Assembly (NCBI GenBank): GCA_028551475.1
Contig: CM052355.1
Span: 27,927,580-27,991,579, forward strand
Direction: 5' to 3'
Length of the DNA: 64,000 nucleotides
From: Casuarina equisetifolia
Taxonomy: Eukaryota > Streptophyta > Magnoliopsida > Fagales > Casuarinaceae
Numbering within the stretch: the stretch's first letter is position 1; the number at the start of each line of letters is the position of its first letter. The notes beneath the pieces are model-generated. The model had not been told where the DNA came from and searched no databases. It saw only the letters and a program-made list of their open reading frames with translations. The position numbers were made by a program, and so were the translations under genes. This document shows, in pieces, positions 11,771 to 24,175 of this stretch.

Positions 11771-13298
11771 ATGACCACAAACACACTCTCTATGCAATCT
11801 GCAGGGGGTCACGCACCTCAAAGAGCAGAAAGCAAAAAACTCGTGTCATCAAGTAGTAATCGGGACCCCCTCTTTCACAAATCTTATCGTTCTGCAGTTG
11901 ACCAAGTTCAGACGAGGCCTTATGTTGCAGTAGGCGAGCTTCCAAGCATCCCAAAGGTTCAAATGGTGGCACGTGAACCATCAACATTGAATGGGAAGAC
12001 AAATGTGATTTTTTCAGATGAAGAATGGGGGGCGGCAGCATCTTATCACCGCCAAACGTTGATTGCAAAATTTAGTGGTAAGCGGCCCCCAGTAGATATT
12101 TTTGAGCGACATGTAAACACAACATAAGGGCTTGAAAAGCCAGCCATAGTTGGCCTAAAATCAGCACAACAGATTAGCATTCACTTGCAATCCGAGGGAG
12201 ATTTTGCTAAAGCATGGTCTCGAGAGCAAAGGATCTTTGAAAATACAAGGTATTTGTTATTTCATTGGGATGATAACTGTATTGGAGACCCATCCACAGC
12301 AGCACTATGGATTAGATTGCCAGACCTACCTCCTCCACTCCATAACCCAGGTGCATTGGAGAAGTTATGCAATCAGTTGGCCAAATATCTATGCTCAGAT
12401 TTGCAAACTATGAAGTTTAAACATCCAGTATATGCGCGGGTGTGTCTCGAGATGAACTTGGAGGAATCTTTGCCATAAGACTTTTGGGTTACGTCAGGCT
12501 TTCGAAAGCCATTCTTGCAACAGATCAAGTACGAAACCAAGCTAGGATATTGCTCCCAATGCCGTCTCCAAGGCCATGAGCTAAACCAATGCCAAAAGAT
12601 GCCAGTCATTCAACAAGGTAATGTGACAAATGCCATTCCTTTTGTAGTGGTCCACAAAATTTTAGGGAAACAAGCTCCCATAGACAAAACTTGGAAGATT
12701 AAACAGGGAAAGAAGGTGGGTTTGAACCCTATTTATGGCAAAAACTCTAAGGAGAAAGAGGTGCAGGAAACAATACAACAAGAGAAATCCGTTGCTTTAA
12801 AGACAAATAACAAGTTTTTGGGTGTTACAGGAGGAAGAGGAAAACCAGAATAGAAAACAGGTTGTTGAGAAATCATCCAAGACTATAGAAGAGCCAAGTT
12901 TTAGTGAGCTATTGTGAGATGTGTGTTCAAATGCTTCAACAGAGCCAAATGATTTGACATGTAAGGAAAGAGCAACTAATAACAATGTTTCAAAAAGTGA
13001 AGGAAACGATAGTGAATCAGAGGAGATAGACATGCTAACTAATACTCAAGTGGAGACTCTAGCCCAAAGTCAAGAGATAGAGTATAGCGATGCAGAACAA
13101 GAGTCCACTACCCCGGCAGATAGGAAGAATCGATTTAAGCTACTAAGAAGAAGAAAGCAAATCAATAAAGAAGGAGGCATTCAATGTGTTTTGCCGAGCC
13201 AACAAAAAGGCAAGTTAGAATCTATTGGTATAACTCCATATGTTTTTAGCAGGTCACTTGCAATGGCTGCTTCAAAACATCCGAGTTCTGATGAATAA
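11771..13298 (+). pseudogene. LINE ORF1 (gag-like, CCHC zinc knuckle), broken
   Basis: The likely start is the ATG at 11771. The N-terminal part, up to a stop at 12127, and the continuation 12128-12478 resemble the DUF4283 nucleic-acid-binding region of plant L1 ORF1 proteins, including a stretch with LWIRLPDLP. A zinc knuckle follows at about 12551-12600 with CSQCRLQGHELNQC, a C-x2-C-x4-H-x4-C pattern. The C-terminal part (12921-13298) is acidic and serine-rich, ending SSDE. In-frame stops occur at least at 12127, 12478 and 12853. The final stop overlaps the ORF2 start by 8 nt. Confidence 0.8.
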
Positions 13299-16200
13299 TA
13301 TAGTTATATGGAATATAAGAAGGCTTAGCCCTCTAGGGAAGATGGATTTCCTTAAGAGGGAATCCAAGAAAAATAAAATTTTAATATTGGCATTGTTAGA
13401 GCCGAAGCATAAGGGAGAAGTCTTGCAAACACAGCTCGAAAGTTGGGTTTTGATTATTATTTACATTGCAACCCTGTGAACACTCATATATAGCTTATGT
13501 GGAAGTCACAGATAGAGGTCTCGTTAGTTTCTAGTACTAATCAATGTATCTCTATAGAAGTGCATATGGATGGGAAGGTGTTTTTATTTACTATCATTTA
13601 TGCGAGCACGGATAACAGATGTAGAAGGTAATTATGGCACGATCTAGAAAATTTATAGACAGCACACATACCATGGATCATTGGAGGAGACTTTAATTCA
13701 ATTCTTCATTAGGATGAGAAATGAGGAGGGTAGTTGTACTCACGAGTAGCAAGTGCTGAATTCCAGAATTTTATATGCCAACAAGGGCTCTAAGATTATG
13801 GGTATTTAGGTTATCCTTTCACGTGATCAAATAATGTGCAACGGAATAGAAGGATATGGGCGAGATTGGATAGAATATTATGTAATTTGGAAGCTGCAAC
13901 AATATTTCCTACTTTGAAAGTGAAGCATTTAACTAGAATTCTTTCTGATCACAACCCTCTATTATTATCATTGAGAACGATAGTTCAAGGAGTAAGATCT
14001 TTTAAGTTCCAGAGGCAGTGGTTGGAATCTTCATCAATAATTCCACTCATCACACAACAATGGTCAGAGAATTCAACAGAGCCCCAATGGATACGTTTCA
14101 TTTGTGATGCATATAAGTTAAGAAAGCGTTGATTGAATGGGTGAAGTTAAATAATAGTAACAAGGAGTAGAGGATAACAAATTTAATAGAGCAAGTGCAA
14201 GAATTGGAAACACAATTGCAAGAAAATTGGTCAGCTATGGTTTTTCATGAGCTTCAAGAGGTTTAAGAAAGTCTTATTCGCAATTTGATGGAGGAAGAAG
14301 GTCAACTTCGGGATAAAGCTCGAGTTAGATGGCTTCAAGAGGGAGACAGAAACTCATCATACTTCCATGTTTGCATTTAGGAGAGGAGGCAACAATCGAG
14401 GTTTAATTTTACATTACCAGATGGAACTTGAATGGACGATGTCGATACCTTAGGCCCATTGGTAGTGGAGTTTTATAAGGAGTTATTGATGCCCTCTACC
14501 TTACTTGCTAATAGAGAACCAATAGATCTCATCAACCATGTACCAAGACCGGTCACAGAGGAGTAAAATGAAATGCTTTGCCATGTTCCAGAATGGGATG
14601 AAATTCTACAAGCTATCAAGAACCTGGACCCCGATAGTGCACCAGGTCCCGATGGTTTTAATGGACACTTCTTCTTGGCAGCACAAGGAATAGTAAAGGA
14701 AGATTTGCAAGCAGCCATAACAGAGTTCTTTATAGGAGGCCAAATTCCAAGAAGCACTACAGCAACGATGTTGGTATTAATTCCAAAGGTACAACAACCA
14801 AGGAGTTTTTCAGATTTAAGACCAATTAGTTTATGCACATTTCGATACAAAATTCTGGCCAAGATTCTAAATGACAGTCTTGCTAAGGTATTCCCAAGTA
14901 TTATTTCATTAGAACAATTTGGTTTTGTTAAGGACAGATCCATCCAGGAAAATATAGCATTGGCTCAAGAAATGGTCCATAAAGTAAATAAATTAGTGGT
15001 AGGAGGCAATGTGATCATTAAACTTGATATGTCAAAGGCTTATGATAGGTTAGAGTAGCTATTTTTATTACAGGTTTTACAGAGGTTTGGTTTCTCTCCA
15101 TTATGGATAGACATGATATATCGTTGTATTTCAAATAATTGGTTTTCTATCCAATTACAAGGAAAAAAATTTGGGTTTTTTAAATCCACCAAGGGACTTA
15201 GACAAAGGGATCCATTATCTCCAAGTTTATTTATTATTGCTCAAAAAGCATTTAGTCGAAAGCTAAAATACCTAATGTAGACTAGAGAGATTGGTAGATT
15301 TAAAGGTACAAATAACTTTGACCATATTTCACATTTGCTTTATGCAGATGACATGATTGTCTTTTTGAATGGTCGAAAATGGTCAATATTGAATTTTATG
15401 GCTTTGTTGAAAGATTATAAATGTTCAAATGGACAGATGGTAAATGTAAAGAAATGAAATTTCTTATTGGCAAAAAAAGCTCTTGCTTACAAGAAATATC
15501 ACATTAAATAGTGGACAGGTTTTTCACCAACTGATCTACTAATGAAATATTTGGAGGTTCCACTCTTTAAAGGAAGAGCAAAGAGGATATACTTTGAAGA
15601 GCTATTGGCAAAGATTACTGGGCGAATCAACAATTAGAAAAACAAATTTTTATCTTATGGGGGAAAACTAGTTTTAATAAAAAATGTTTTGTCCTCAGTC
15701 CCCATACATTGTTTGTCAGTCACTAAGGAAATCAGTCTTGAAAGAAATTAATAAAGCTATGACAGAATTTTTATAGAGCAATAAAGAAGTTCATAGAGCA
15801 TATTGGGTAGGATGGGATAAAGTTTGTAGACCTTTGGATGAAGGGGGTTTAGGAATAAGAGATATAACTACAATGATGGACAATTTACATGTGAAGATGG
15901 CGTGGAACTTTATTAAAGGTAAATCATTATGGGCATAATTCATGAAGAGAAAATATGGCACAGCGGTGAAAGTTATTCACCAACCCAAAAACATTACGGC
16001 TTCCTATTGTTGGGTTACTATGAGTGCCCATCTTCCATTTGCTTTGCAACATAGTAGGTGGGTGGTAAATGATGGTTCGAGGTTTTTCTGGACAGACAAA
16101 TGGCTAAAGGAGCTTCTATGGTTCCCATCCTGTGAAGATTATCATAAAAGTATTAGAGATGGCATATCATATGCAAGATTTTTAGAGAGGTTTTTGTCTC

Positions 16201-17387
16201 TAGAACAAAAAGAACAAGTTCAACAAATCAATCTCACCAATGAGCAAGATAAGTTAATCTTTGAGCTTACGTCCAATGGGTTGTTTTCTGTTGCATCTGT
16301 GTATGAACATCGACAGGTGCATGGCGAAAAGGTGGGTTGGATCAAATTCATTTGGAATTAGTATTTATCCACTAAGATTGGCTTTTTTATGTGACGGATG
16401 ATGAACAATGAGTTTCCTACAGATACAAATGTACAAAGGCGAGGTGTTTTGCTAGCGTCTAAATGTGTATGTTGTGTCCATCCTCAATATGAATCAATTG
16501 ATCATCTCTTTTGCCAAGGAGAATTGGCTAGGAGATTATGGCAACATTTTTGCAAGATCTTACAAATATCAATAAGGAGAGGCATAATCTCCAATCTTCT
16601 TACTGATTGGTTTAAGGGGGCCAATGAATCTTAACAGGCAGGGATAATGATAGCATTGGTGGGTTGCTATATTATGTGGCGAATTTGGTTAGCAAGGAAT
16701 AATGTCATCTATTTGGAAAAAGAATTTCTCTTGCCAATGTTGATAGGAGGAGTGATTTCTGATGTTTGTTTTCTCATGGGATCCTTTAAAGGTACAAAAT
16801 TTCCATCAGTGAGTGATTGTACAGGACTACAAGCTTTGCATATTCCTATTCCAGTCCCTTCCATTACAAAAGGACGATTGATTAGTTGGAATTGCCCTGT
16901 TATAGATTCTTTAAAGTTGAATACATATGAATCTTGTATTAGTTATGCATGCATAGGAGGGGGAGCAGTGCGAGATTGGAAGGGAAGTGTGCTTATAGCA
17001 TATGTAGTTAATTTGGGCAATGGAGATAGTGCAAAAGCAAAGGTCTTAGCCTTACTTAAAGGTCTAGAAATATGCCATCAAAAGGGAATTGTGTTATCAG
17101 AGATAGAAGCAGATTCTCAGTTTATGATTCAGTGCATAAAAGGAAACCACTCTATTCCTTGGAAATTGACTTATGAGTTACGCAAATATTCTAGTTATAT
17201 TCCTTCCAATGTTCAAATATCTCATGTGTTTCACGAAACAAATTTTTTAGCTGATGGACTAGCTAATTTTGGACATTCATTGACAGGATTGCAAGTTTTT
17301 ACAACTCTTGGCTTTTTACCAAGTCAATGTAGAAAAATTTCATGGGAAGACCAACTGGGCCTAGAGCATTTGGGGCCTCTTAGATAA
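13291..17387 (+). pseudogene. LINE ORF2: endonuclease, reverse transcriptase, zf-RVT, RNase H; broken
   Basis: The domain order follows plant L1 elements. The endonuclease starts with NIVIWNIRRL (13294) and includes GGDFNSIL (about 13684), LDRIL (about 13870) and SDHNPL (about 13947). The reverse transcriptase shows DSAPGPDGFNGHFF (about 14634), KLDMSKAYDRLE (about 15020) and the catalytic YADDM (about 15342). The zinc-binding zf-RVT region lies at about 16360-16600 with CVCCVHPQYESIDHLFC. An RNase H-like domain occupies 16890-17320, with a GGGAVRD turn and SEIEADSQ. Stops interrupt every section, for example near 13479, 14132, 15058 and 16361. The reading frame is recoverable but not functional. 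Confidence 0.88.
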
Positions 17388-17659
17388 TTACTTTCACTTT
17401 ATGTTCAATCTCAATGAGATAATTACTTTATTTTTCATTAATGACTATGCAGTCATGTTAATTGATTATATTTTGATTTTCAAAAAGTTTTATACTTATT
17501 TATTAGGTTTATGTAATAAAGGGTTAGGTATTATGCCCTGCCCTATGTATTTTTCTAACAAATTTGATACCTTAGTCTATCTGCGTTATCAATATAAATG
17601 ATAAAGGTACCGTCTCTATTCTAAATAAAAAAAAAAACAACAAAACAAAACCTCTTATC

Positions 17660-18430
17660 TATAAATGTCATAACATCTTAACATGCCCAAGAGCAGCCTA
17701 ACTTTCTAATAATATGAATGATGACGGATATCATGTTACCTAACCCAGTGCCTAAAGGCATGGCCGGAAGCCGTGAAACGATGACGAATGCATCTTTGAC
17801 AAGGCCTCGTTATAACTAATCCTGGACACCCAAGGGTTTCACATCGTTTGGCCTCGAAAACTAGAAAAACAAATGGGTAAGGGACCAACACGGAGGGGGG
17901 AATCCCGGGGCGAGTTGGGAAGGAAAGGGAAACGACAGCGACCAAAGATGTTAGGATAAGGTAGCCCCAAGGAGTACGGGGTGTGGTGGGTAAGGCCTAC
18001 ACGCCCAGACACATGTGGATGCAAGTAGCTGGGATTTGACAGGTGTGGGCTGGGAATAATGGAGCGGTAATTAATGGCGGTGGACGATGGTGGGGAGCTC
18101 GAAAGGCAGACCCCTAAAAGGACGGAAGAGACTTGGGATGAAAGGAGGGAGAAGGAAAAACAATGACGGAAACAGGGAGGAAAACTCTCAAGTAACATTA
18201 ATAATGCAGGAAACTTTAATGGTGGTCTAAACTTCGTCTCAAACGCACCTCTGCCTTTCCTCTTTGGAACTCCAGAGGAAAACAAATCTACTGGTTTTCA
18301 TTCAAATCGATTGATATGCCCTGTTAGATCCTCTTGCAGGAAGTAGTAGTCCAGCCATAAAACATTGGACATCTTTCCCCGTACGCTGGCTTTTGAATAT
18401 AAGCTGCATGGAAAGACGGTCAGAGTCACT
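17660..18430. other. Intergenic, GC-richer segment, no gene recognised
   Basis: Minus-strand open frames of 70-148 codons occur at 17736-18285, in sequence richer in G+C than the surroundings. The predicted peptides are low-complexity proline/serine mixtures that resemble no family I know. I treat them as non-coding. Confidence 0.4.
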
Positions 18431-18454
18431 AAAAGAGCTGGAAGGTGATTTCAA

Positions 18455-18575
18455 ACCGATGTCCTCCAGCCTTTCGTTGAGATATTCCACGCCAAGATTC
18501 GGCTCACGAATCCGGCGGAGTGGGTGATCTAAACCAATCCAGCACTCTCCACCACGATCCTGGAACCTGTCACCG
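18455..18575 (-). pseudogene. GH3 exon-1 relic (duplicate of the GH3.10-like gene)
   Basis: The minus strand encodes a peptide with LRRIRE, then NLGVEYLNERLEDIG. This corresponds to LRRILALNHGVEYLKKWLGDI in exon 1 of the intact GH3.10-like gene 4.4 kb away. DNA similarity covers about 110 bp, including 'aatccggcg' and 'ttgagata(c/t)tccac(a/g)cca'. No exon 2, 3 or 4 counterpart was found nearby, and the sequence on both sides does not continue the match. It is best explained as the remnant of a tandem duplicate. Confidence 0.6.
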
Positions 18576-18579
18576 ATGT

Positions 18580-20335
18580 TTTAGTCGTAATCATTATAGC
18601 TTTTATTCTTTCTAGCAGCCCACTCGTGGATACTATTCTGCATTATCAGAAGCGGGAGCTTTATTGTTGATGTCCCTCATCCACCCATTGTATGCGAAAA
18701 GGACCCCTAAATTTGAATGGTCCCTGAAATGGATTATGATCAGTTTCCATCCGCAAAAAGGTAATAAGTCTAATAAAAGCTAAGAATTAAGTCAGAAGCT
18801 AATAAATCCAACACTAGTTCCTCCAGGACACTGGATCCCTCCGTCGATATGATGGCTTGGGCATGGGATTTTCACATAGAGGCTGGCATGGAGTTCGTAT
18901 TACTATCTTTTAAGAGTACAGGAAAATAGATCCTTCGTTCTTTGGAGCTTTTAAAACTGAAGCACGGTCATTACCGTTAAATGAACCTGTTTTAGAGGTT
19001 AAAATTTGACCATATTTGGACCTGGACCTCCACCTCGGGACTCGTCTGCTTTTTGTTCTTCAACGCATTGGACAAAACAAAAGTTGCACGGTAATTTACC
19101 AGGCATAAGACAACACGTACTATGAAAACAAATTCATCAACGTAAAACCCACGTGAACCGGTTGTCAGACTCGTTCGTCTAGCAGCACTTGTTTTTGGGT
19201 TTCTTTTTCGATATCATCCCCCAATAAATGCCAAAATCGAATGGAAACTAAACCATCAAATAGAAGGAAACGAGAGACGTTGGCAAATCCATCCATTACG
19301 TGCCCCAGTAGCAAATTTTTATCCTTATTTTGGTCGGACAAAGAATGGGACTGGTCATGACTCGAGAGGAGCCTGCTGAACATAGACCCTGAAATATGTT
19401 TTTGCTCTTTTCGGACCTGCCTTTTACACTATTAATGCTTAACTTAGAAACCGAGGATGGCGGGACGATCAAAGCCCACCCCAAATCATTTCAAGCTTAG
19501 AAACTATTGCAGTTTCAACGTCATTTTGGCAATCGCTGCTAATCATTGCACTCCTTTATCGTGCATGTAGGAGTCCCATATGCCGGCGCCTTGACACGTA
19601 TGTCCACTGAGCCTGGATCAATCCGCTGCATTAAATATTCGTGGAATAATGATATCTTGAGAGGAAAGTTACCTTTTTGGTGGAAGTAGATGAGAACGTC
19701 CTTGTTCGATTATCATCAACGAAATCTTTTTTGTACGAATATAAGATTTGAAGCTAGAGTTTCTTCGATTGCGTCGTTTAGGGATAAAGAAGACCGCGTA
19801 TTTTGGATCATGCCGGGGTTCCTGGTAGGGTAAACATGCCTACGCCATGCAAAAAACTGTATGGACCACCCAAGCTTTGGGGACTAACAATGAGAGATGT
19901 CCTGTTGGTTTGGCGATGAGCTTATGTTTGAAGATCATTGTCTAGGGGAATTCTTTGTAGCATCACTTAAACATTCTTTGTTTGATTTAAGTTAACCAAT
20001 GGATCTTGACATTAAATTCTGTAGCATTTTGTAAAGAGTTATCAGACAAATCGGAATGTTAAATTACTCAGTTGTTACTATTTTCTTCGTGTCGTGTTGA
20101 AGTGGCCTTTTCTGCCTTTCTGAGGCCATTTGTTGTTTAACCGTACATGATGGTCCCAGTTGGAGACTCATCTATTGAAAATTGAATAGTTGAGAATACA
20201 GCTGATCGATGAATGGTGCACAAAGTAACAGGATCACTTCTGGTTCATTACGCTCGAAGATGGTAGAAGGGTTTGCTTTTTCAGCAACTTTTCACAGAAG
20301 CAAAGCAGAAAAGATAAGGTTCTGCTGACAAAGTG
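18580..20335. other. Intergenic between GH3 relic and GH3 gene, no gene recognised
   Basis: Several short open frames on the minus strand (19165-19484) lack family resemblance. The last few hundred bases before 20336 are the likely 3' UTR and downstream region of the GH3 gene. Confidence 0.4.
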
Positions 20336-23053
20336 TCAACCATAGGCTGTGCTGTGAAACCTCTGAAGGGTGCACATGTCGAGAATCCTCAGAAGGACCT
20401 GGTTGTCCGTGCATCTAGGCGTCTTGAACTGGCTCAAAGCTGCCCCTTTGCTGATGAAGTACTCCAAAATCTTACTGAACGTTCCTCTCTCCACAATGCG
20501 AAGCTCTAGTGGTCCAATTGAATTTGTTCTCCTGGAGACAACATAACCATGATCGACGAAAGCTGCATCCATCACAGTGGAACACTCTGCAAGAACTCTC
20601 TCCTCCACATCTCCCTTGATCTCCCAGTAAATTATGTAGTGGCCTGGTTGGTTCACTGCATTAGCATGACTAGTGAAATCCACCAGCTCCGCTTCAGCCT
20701 GATTCAGCAGCTGAGACCCCCTTTCCACTACCAACTGAAGGTCCTTTTCAGTATTCTTGTCAATATTTACCGTTAAAATTAGCTTTCTCCTGCATATAAA
20801 GTTTAGTTTAGGGGTTCCTCTGTGAAAACCAGCCACTTCCACCACATCTCCCAACCGGTACCGGTACAGGCCTGCACAAAATCGGTAGTTAGTTCTGCTA
20901 CCAGGACAATGTGAATCCTGCGGCATATATTGTTGGTTTTTGTAGGAAAAGAAAGGTTGCCATTGACAGAAGCTGTAGGATCACTGAAAGATTAAAAATA
21001 AATAAGGGACATGACCACAGAAACAGAAAGAAAACGTATGACAATGAGGGTATGGTTCCAGATTTATACACGTATCCCAGGTCTCTGACTAATTTCCCTC
21101 AATTTCACCTGGTGAATCATTATTTTCAAACGAAGACTTGGATTTGTCCAAGATCTACTGAACTGCTAAAAATCGAGATTCCTCATTAATCTGGAGATGG
21201 GGCTGAACTGGTTACAGGACGACATAACAATGGCACACAAACATATCTAATCTACTGAGAATGCTAGAGATTCAAGCGAAGAAAATTCTCTGACGGAAAG
21301 TAGGATGAACAGTGAATCCTTAGTGATCAGATGCTTAAAGAAAAATCATTTGGGTTCTAGCAGTTAGGTAACTTGAGTTGGATTCTATGAAAAAATTGGA
21401 ATTAAAAGTGAAGCAAAAATGGCATACCAGTAAAAGTAGTAAGGACAATCTCATACTCTTGTCCAACCTTGACTTGGGAGAGACGGACTGGTACATCTTC
21501 TAGCAAGTCATCAATGGGTGAAATGCGACCTTGCTTCTGTTTATAAACTGGTATGAACTCGAAGTAGGAAAAAGTGGGTATTAAAGCGAATGTGACTTTC
21601 TCCGGGGGTAAAGAGGGGTCGACGTTTACCCCAATCCAGCTCTCGGTTGATCCATAATCAGCACTCACTAGCGGCAAGTGTCCAGCGTAATGCCTTAGTT
21701 TTTTCGAGTATGGTTGCATTGAACCTGTCAATATAGAACAAATATATTTTGCGTTTGGCCAAAGCTTAGGGATTAAACCAGACCAATTCAGATTTTGTAA
21801 CTCCTCGCAATACGCTTCGAATTTTGATGCCAAACATGGCTTTGGAGAGACTATCTTCAAGACAGCTTTTCGCACTTTTTCTGAATTGATTGTTGGACTG
21901 AGAGTTCCTTCTCTTATATCATTGCATATGTCCTTCCAGTGATCTTCAAAAGCGCTAAGCGCCTGCACTATGCTATAGGCAAAGGCGGAGCTTATAAACT
22001 CTACATCGTCATAAAAGAAGAGACCAAGAAGAAGATGGCAGTAGGTAGCCTGCTTATAGTCTCCGCATGAAATTACTTCTTCTGGGCTGCAAGTGAATGA
22101 CTTCGTTATTTCCTGTTTGATCTTGAACTCCTCGCTTGCATAGTAGTGGGTTGTGGCTGTTCCTACCACTAAACCTCCCGCCGTCTTGGACTGTTTGCTA
22201 CCGTAAATGAACTCAAGGATCCTTCCCCCATCTCTTATGGGATAAACCCTATAACCACCAGAAAGGCTAAACATAAGGATGAAAACAGAAGAGAGATATG
22301 TTAACGGGTTAATTAGTTAACCTTGATCTGTAAGCGGCCGCCAATCTGAAAATCTGAAGTGTGGTTTGGGCGCTATGGCGTGTAAAGGGCACGTACTTTC
22401 GCCTCCCTTCGGTTGTTCCGGAACTACATGACCACGAATAACATCAATTTAGAAATGCTCTTCTCTCTGATATAAGAATATTGTCCAATAATTTGTAGAA
22501 CTTCTTCAGAAGGTGAAAAACAAAAGCAACTGTTTTTCTTTCCAATCTGTGTGACAGAAAAACAAAAACAGATTGGAGCATACAAGAAGAGATAACTGGA
22601 ATTCATAGTAAAATTGTGCAATCTGATTCCTTCCCTGATATGATAGAGTTTTCAGATTATAGCATATCATTGAAGCTGAAAATCCAATCCAAAAACTGTA
22701 GTTGAGTAAGAGGCACGCGTTAACCTTAAGGACAGATTGGTTATAGGTTGTTGGTTGAGTATAGGGCCTTGGTCCCCGTATGCAATTCTTTGTATGTAGG
22801 GTTCCAAATCTTTATGTGAGACAATAGGCACCGTGGATCTGAAAAGTGATTCCAGTGCACATGCATCCATTTCCTGAACATTGATGTCCCCCAACCATTT
22901 TTTGAGATACTCCACACCATGGTTCAGTGCAAGAATCCGGCGAAGCGTCTGGGTTTGAACTTCTCCGGCGTTCTCAGATATGTTCTCGAACCAGTCGATG
23001 ACGTCATAGTAGTGTTTGCCGCTGCTCTTGTCCATCGTTCCTGGCTGCTCCAT
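20336..23053 (-). CDS. GH3.10: GH3.10/DFL2-like acyl acid-amido synthetase, four exons
   Basis: GH3 enzymes adenylate an acyl acid (a jasmonate or auxin-type substrate) and join it to an amino acid in the cytosol. Exons on the minus strand are 23053-22725, 22423-22322, 22248-21428 and 20871-20336, all with GT-AG introns and matching phases, giving 595 residues (family about 590). ATP/AMP motif I, SSGTTEG, lies at residues 110-116, starting at the exon 1/2 junction. YGSTES is near 342-347 and LYRYRLGDVV starts at about 419. The C-terminus ends HSTAYG, as in Arabidopsis DFL2 (HxxAYD-type). I chose the ATG at 23051-23053 (MEQPGTMDK); an in-frame ATG at 23075-23077 would add 8 residues. Similarity is closest to the JAR1/DFL2 clade, specifically DFL2/GH3.10. 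Its substrate is not evident from sequence. The gene looks intact, and a relic of a duplicate lies downstream. Confidence 0.93.
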
Positions 23054-23089
23054 GATGGATTTGCGGTGCTCCAGCATCAGAAACGCCAA

Positions 23090-23890
23090 AACAAAGAAGG
23101 TATAGGAGGTCTGTGTCTCTGCGTCACAACTTGGATTTGATTTTTAGTGAAGAGCTTTTCTCCTCTGTAAAGCTACGTATCCCCTCTTCCTTTTTCCGGA
23201 AAGCCTCACATCATGAGTAGTACGACAGTCCGCAGACCAGACAAAAAAATACCGCTCGTAATGGGTAAAATTTCGTAACGTTTTACTTTTTTATTTTTAT
23301 GGAGAGTGTAAAAAGTATAAAACCTTTATTTTATATTAATACAAGTTTACCATTCTACAAAAGAGAAAGGATAAAACCTAATAAAAAAAGGAAAAATAAA
23401 TATATATTTAGATATTATCCAAAAATCAAACATTTTTCATATAAAATTTTAGTTATCAACACTTTCCAAAACATTAAGCATATTGAAAGGGTTCAAGTTG
23501 AACAAAAGTTGGATTAGATCAGTTTAGACTGTGATATAAGGTGAAAAAAATTTAAAATCTAACCTAAAAATTAATTTATGAGTAAAATAAAATAAATTAT
23601 TTAAATATTACACAAGAATTGCATCTCTAATGTAGGCGTAAAAAAACAGGGAAGAAAAAAAAGATATGTGCATAAGCTATTATATTTTTCTTGCCCCGTA
23701 AATAGTGTACATGGGTTCTCAATATAAACAAGTACAAGGGACTAACAAAAGAATGTAAGAAAACATATGGTGAATAACTATTTTATATAATTTTCATAAG
23801 AAAATTATGTAACATGTGTTCATCAACATTATTCAGTATTATTACTCAAGTCAGAGGTGTTGACAAATCAAGGACTTCAAGCTTAGATAA
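23090..23890. other. GH3.10 upstream region, AT-rich, no gene
   Basis: This is the 5' side of the GH3 gene. The first 200 bp are of balanced composition and probably hold its promoter and leader, but I see no decisive TATA motif. The remainder to about 23.9 kb is AT-rich without recognisable coding sequence. Confidence 0.4.
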
Positions 23891-23896
23891 TAAATA

Positions 23897-24175
23897 TCAA
23901 TGTCAAAAGATATTTGTTTGTTAATGTGTGGTCCTTACATGATGTGTTTGAATTAGTCACTTATATTTTGTATGAAATAAAGTGATAGTTAATCCAACGT
24001 GTTTAATACTCTCATAAAAATCATATTTGATGTCAAGATATTTGTTTGATAATGTGTGGTCCTTACTTGACTTGTTTGAATGAGTTTTTTTCTTTTTTTT
24101 TGTATTTTGTTCCTAATGAAATAATAATTGATTCCAATGTGTTTGATACTTTCAAAAAGATTAGGTTTAATGTCA
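23897..24175. repeat. Two ~135-bp direct repeats
   Basis: The phrase 'agatatttgtttg(t/a)taatgtgtggtccttac' occurs at about 23909 and 24036, followed in both by 'tgtttgaat' and, further on, by 'aat(c)caa(c/t)gtgtttgatact'-like sequence. The copies lie at the 3' end of the Copia relic described next, so the duplication arose inside that element. Confidence 0.65.

Larger units (their letters stand above)
11326..17646 (+). mobile_element. Near full-length, inactive L1-type LINE with RNase H domain
   Basis: The element has a C-rich 5' UTR with internal repeats, an ORF1 with a CCHC zinc knuckle, an ORF2 with endonuclease, reverse transcriptase, zf-RVT and RNase H domains, a 3' UTR ending 'atcaatataaatgataaagg', and an A-rich tail at 17627-17650. 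Possible target duplications are CAAAACCTCCTAT (11313-11325) and CAAAACCTCTTAT (17646-17658), which match at 12 of 13 bases. The 5' end is inferred from this repeat. Both reading frames carry many stops and frameshifts, so it cannot move by itself. It lies on the opposite strand to the GH3 gene and about 2.7 kb from that gene's 3' end. Confidence 0.88.

Noticed and set aside
17736-18285. Long minus-strand open frames in GC-richer DNA
   Set aside because: Low-complexity predicted peptides, overlapping in two frames, no family resemblance or splice partners.
22249-22724. GH3 gene seemed to lack the SSGTTxG ATP-binding region, suggesting a pseudogene
   Set aside because: A 102-nt exon at 22322-22423 with proper splice sites and matching phase encodes it; the gene is intact.
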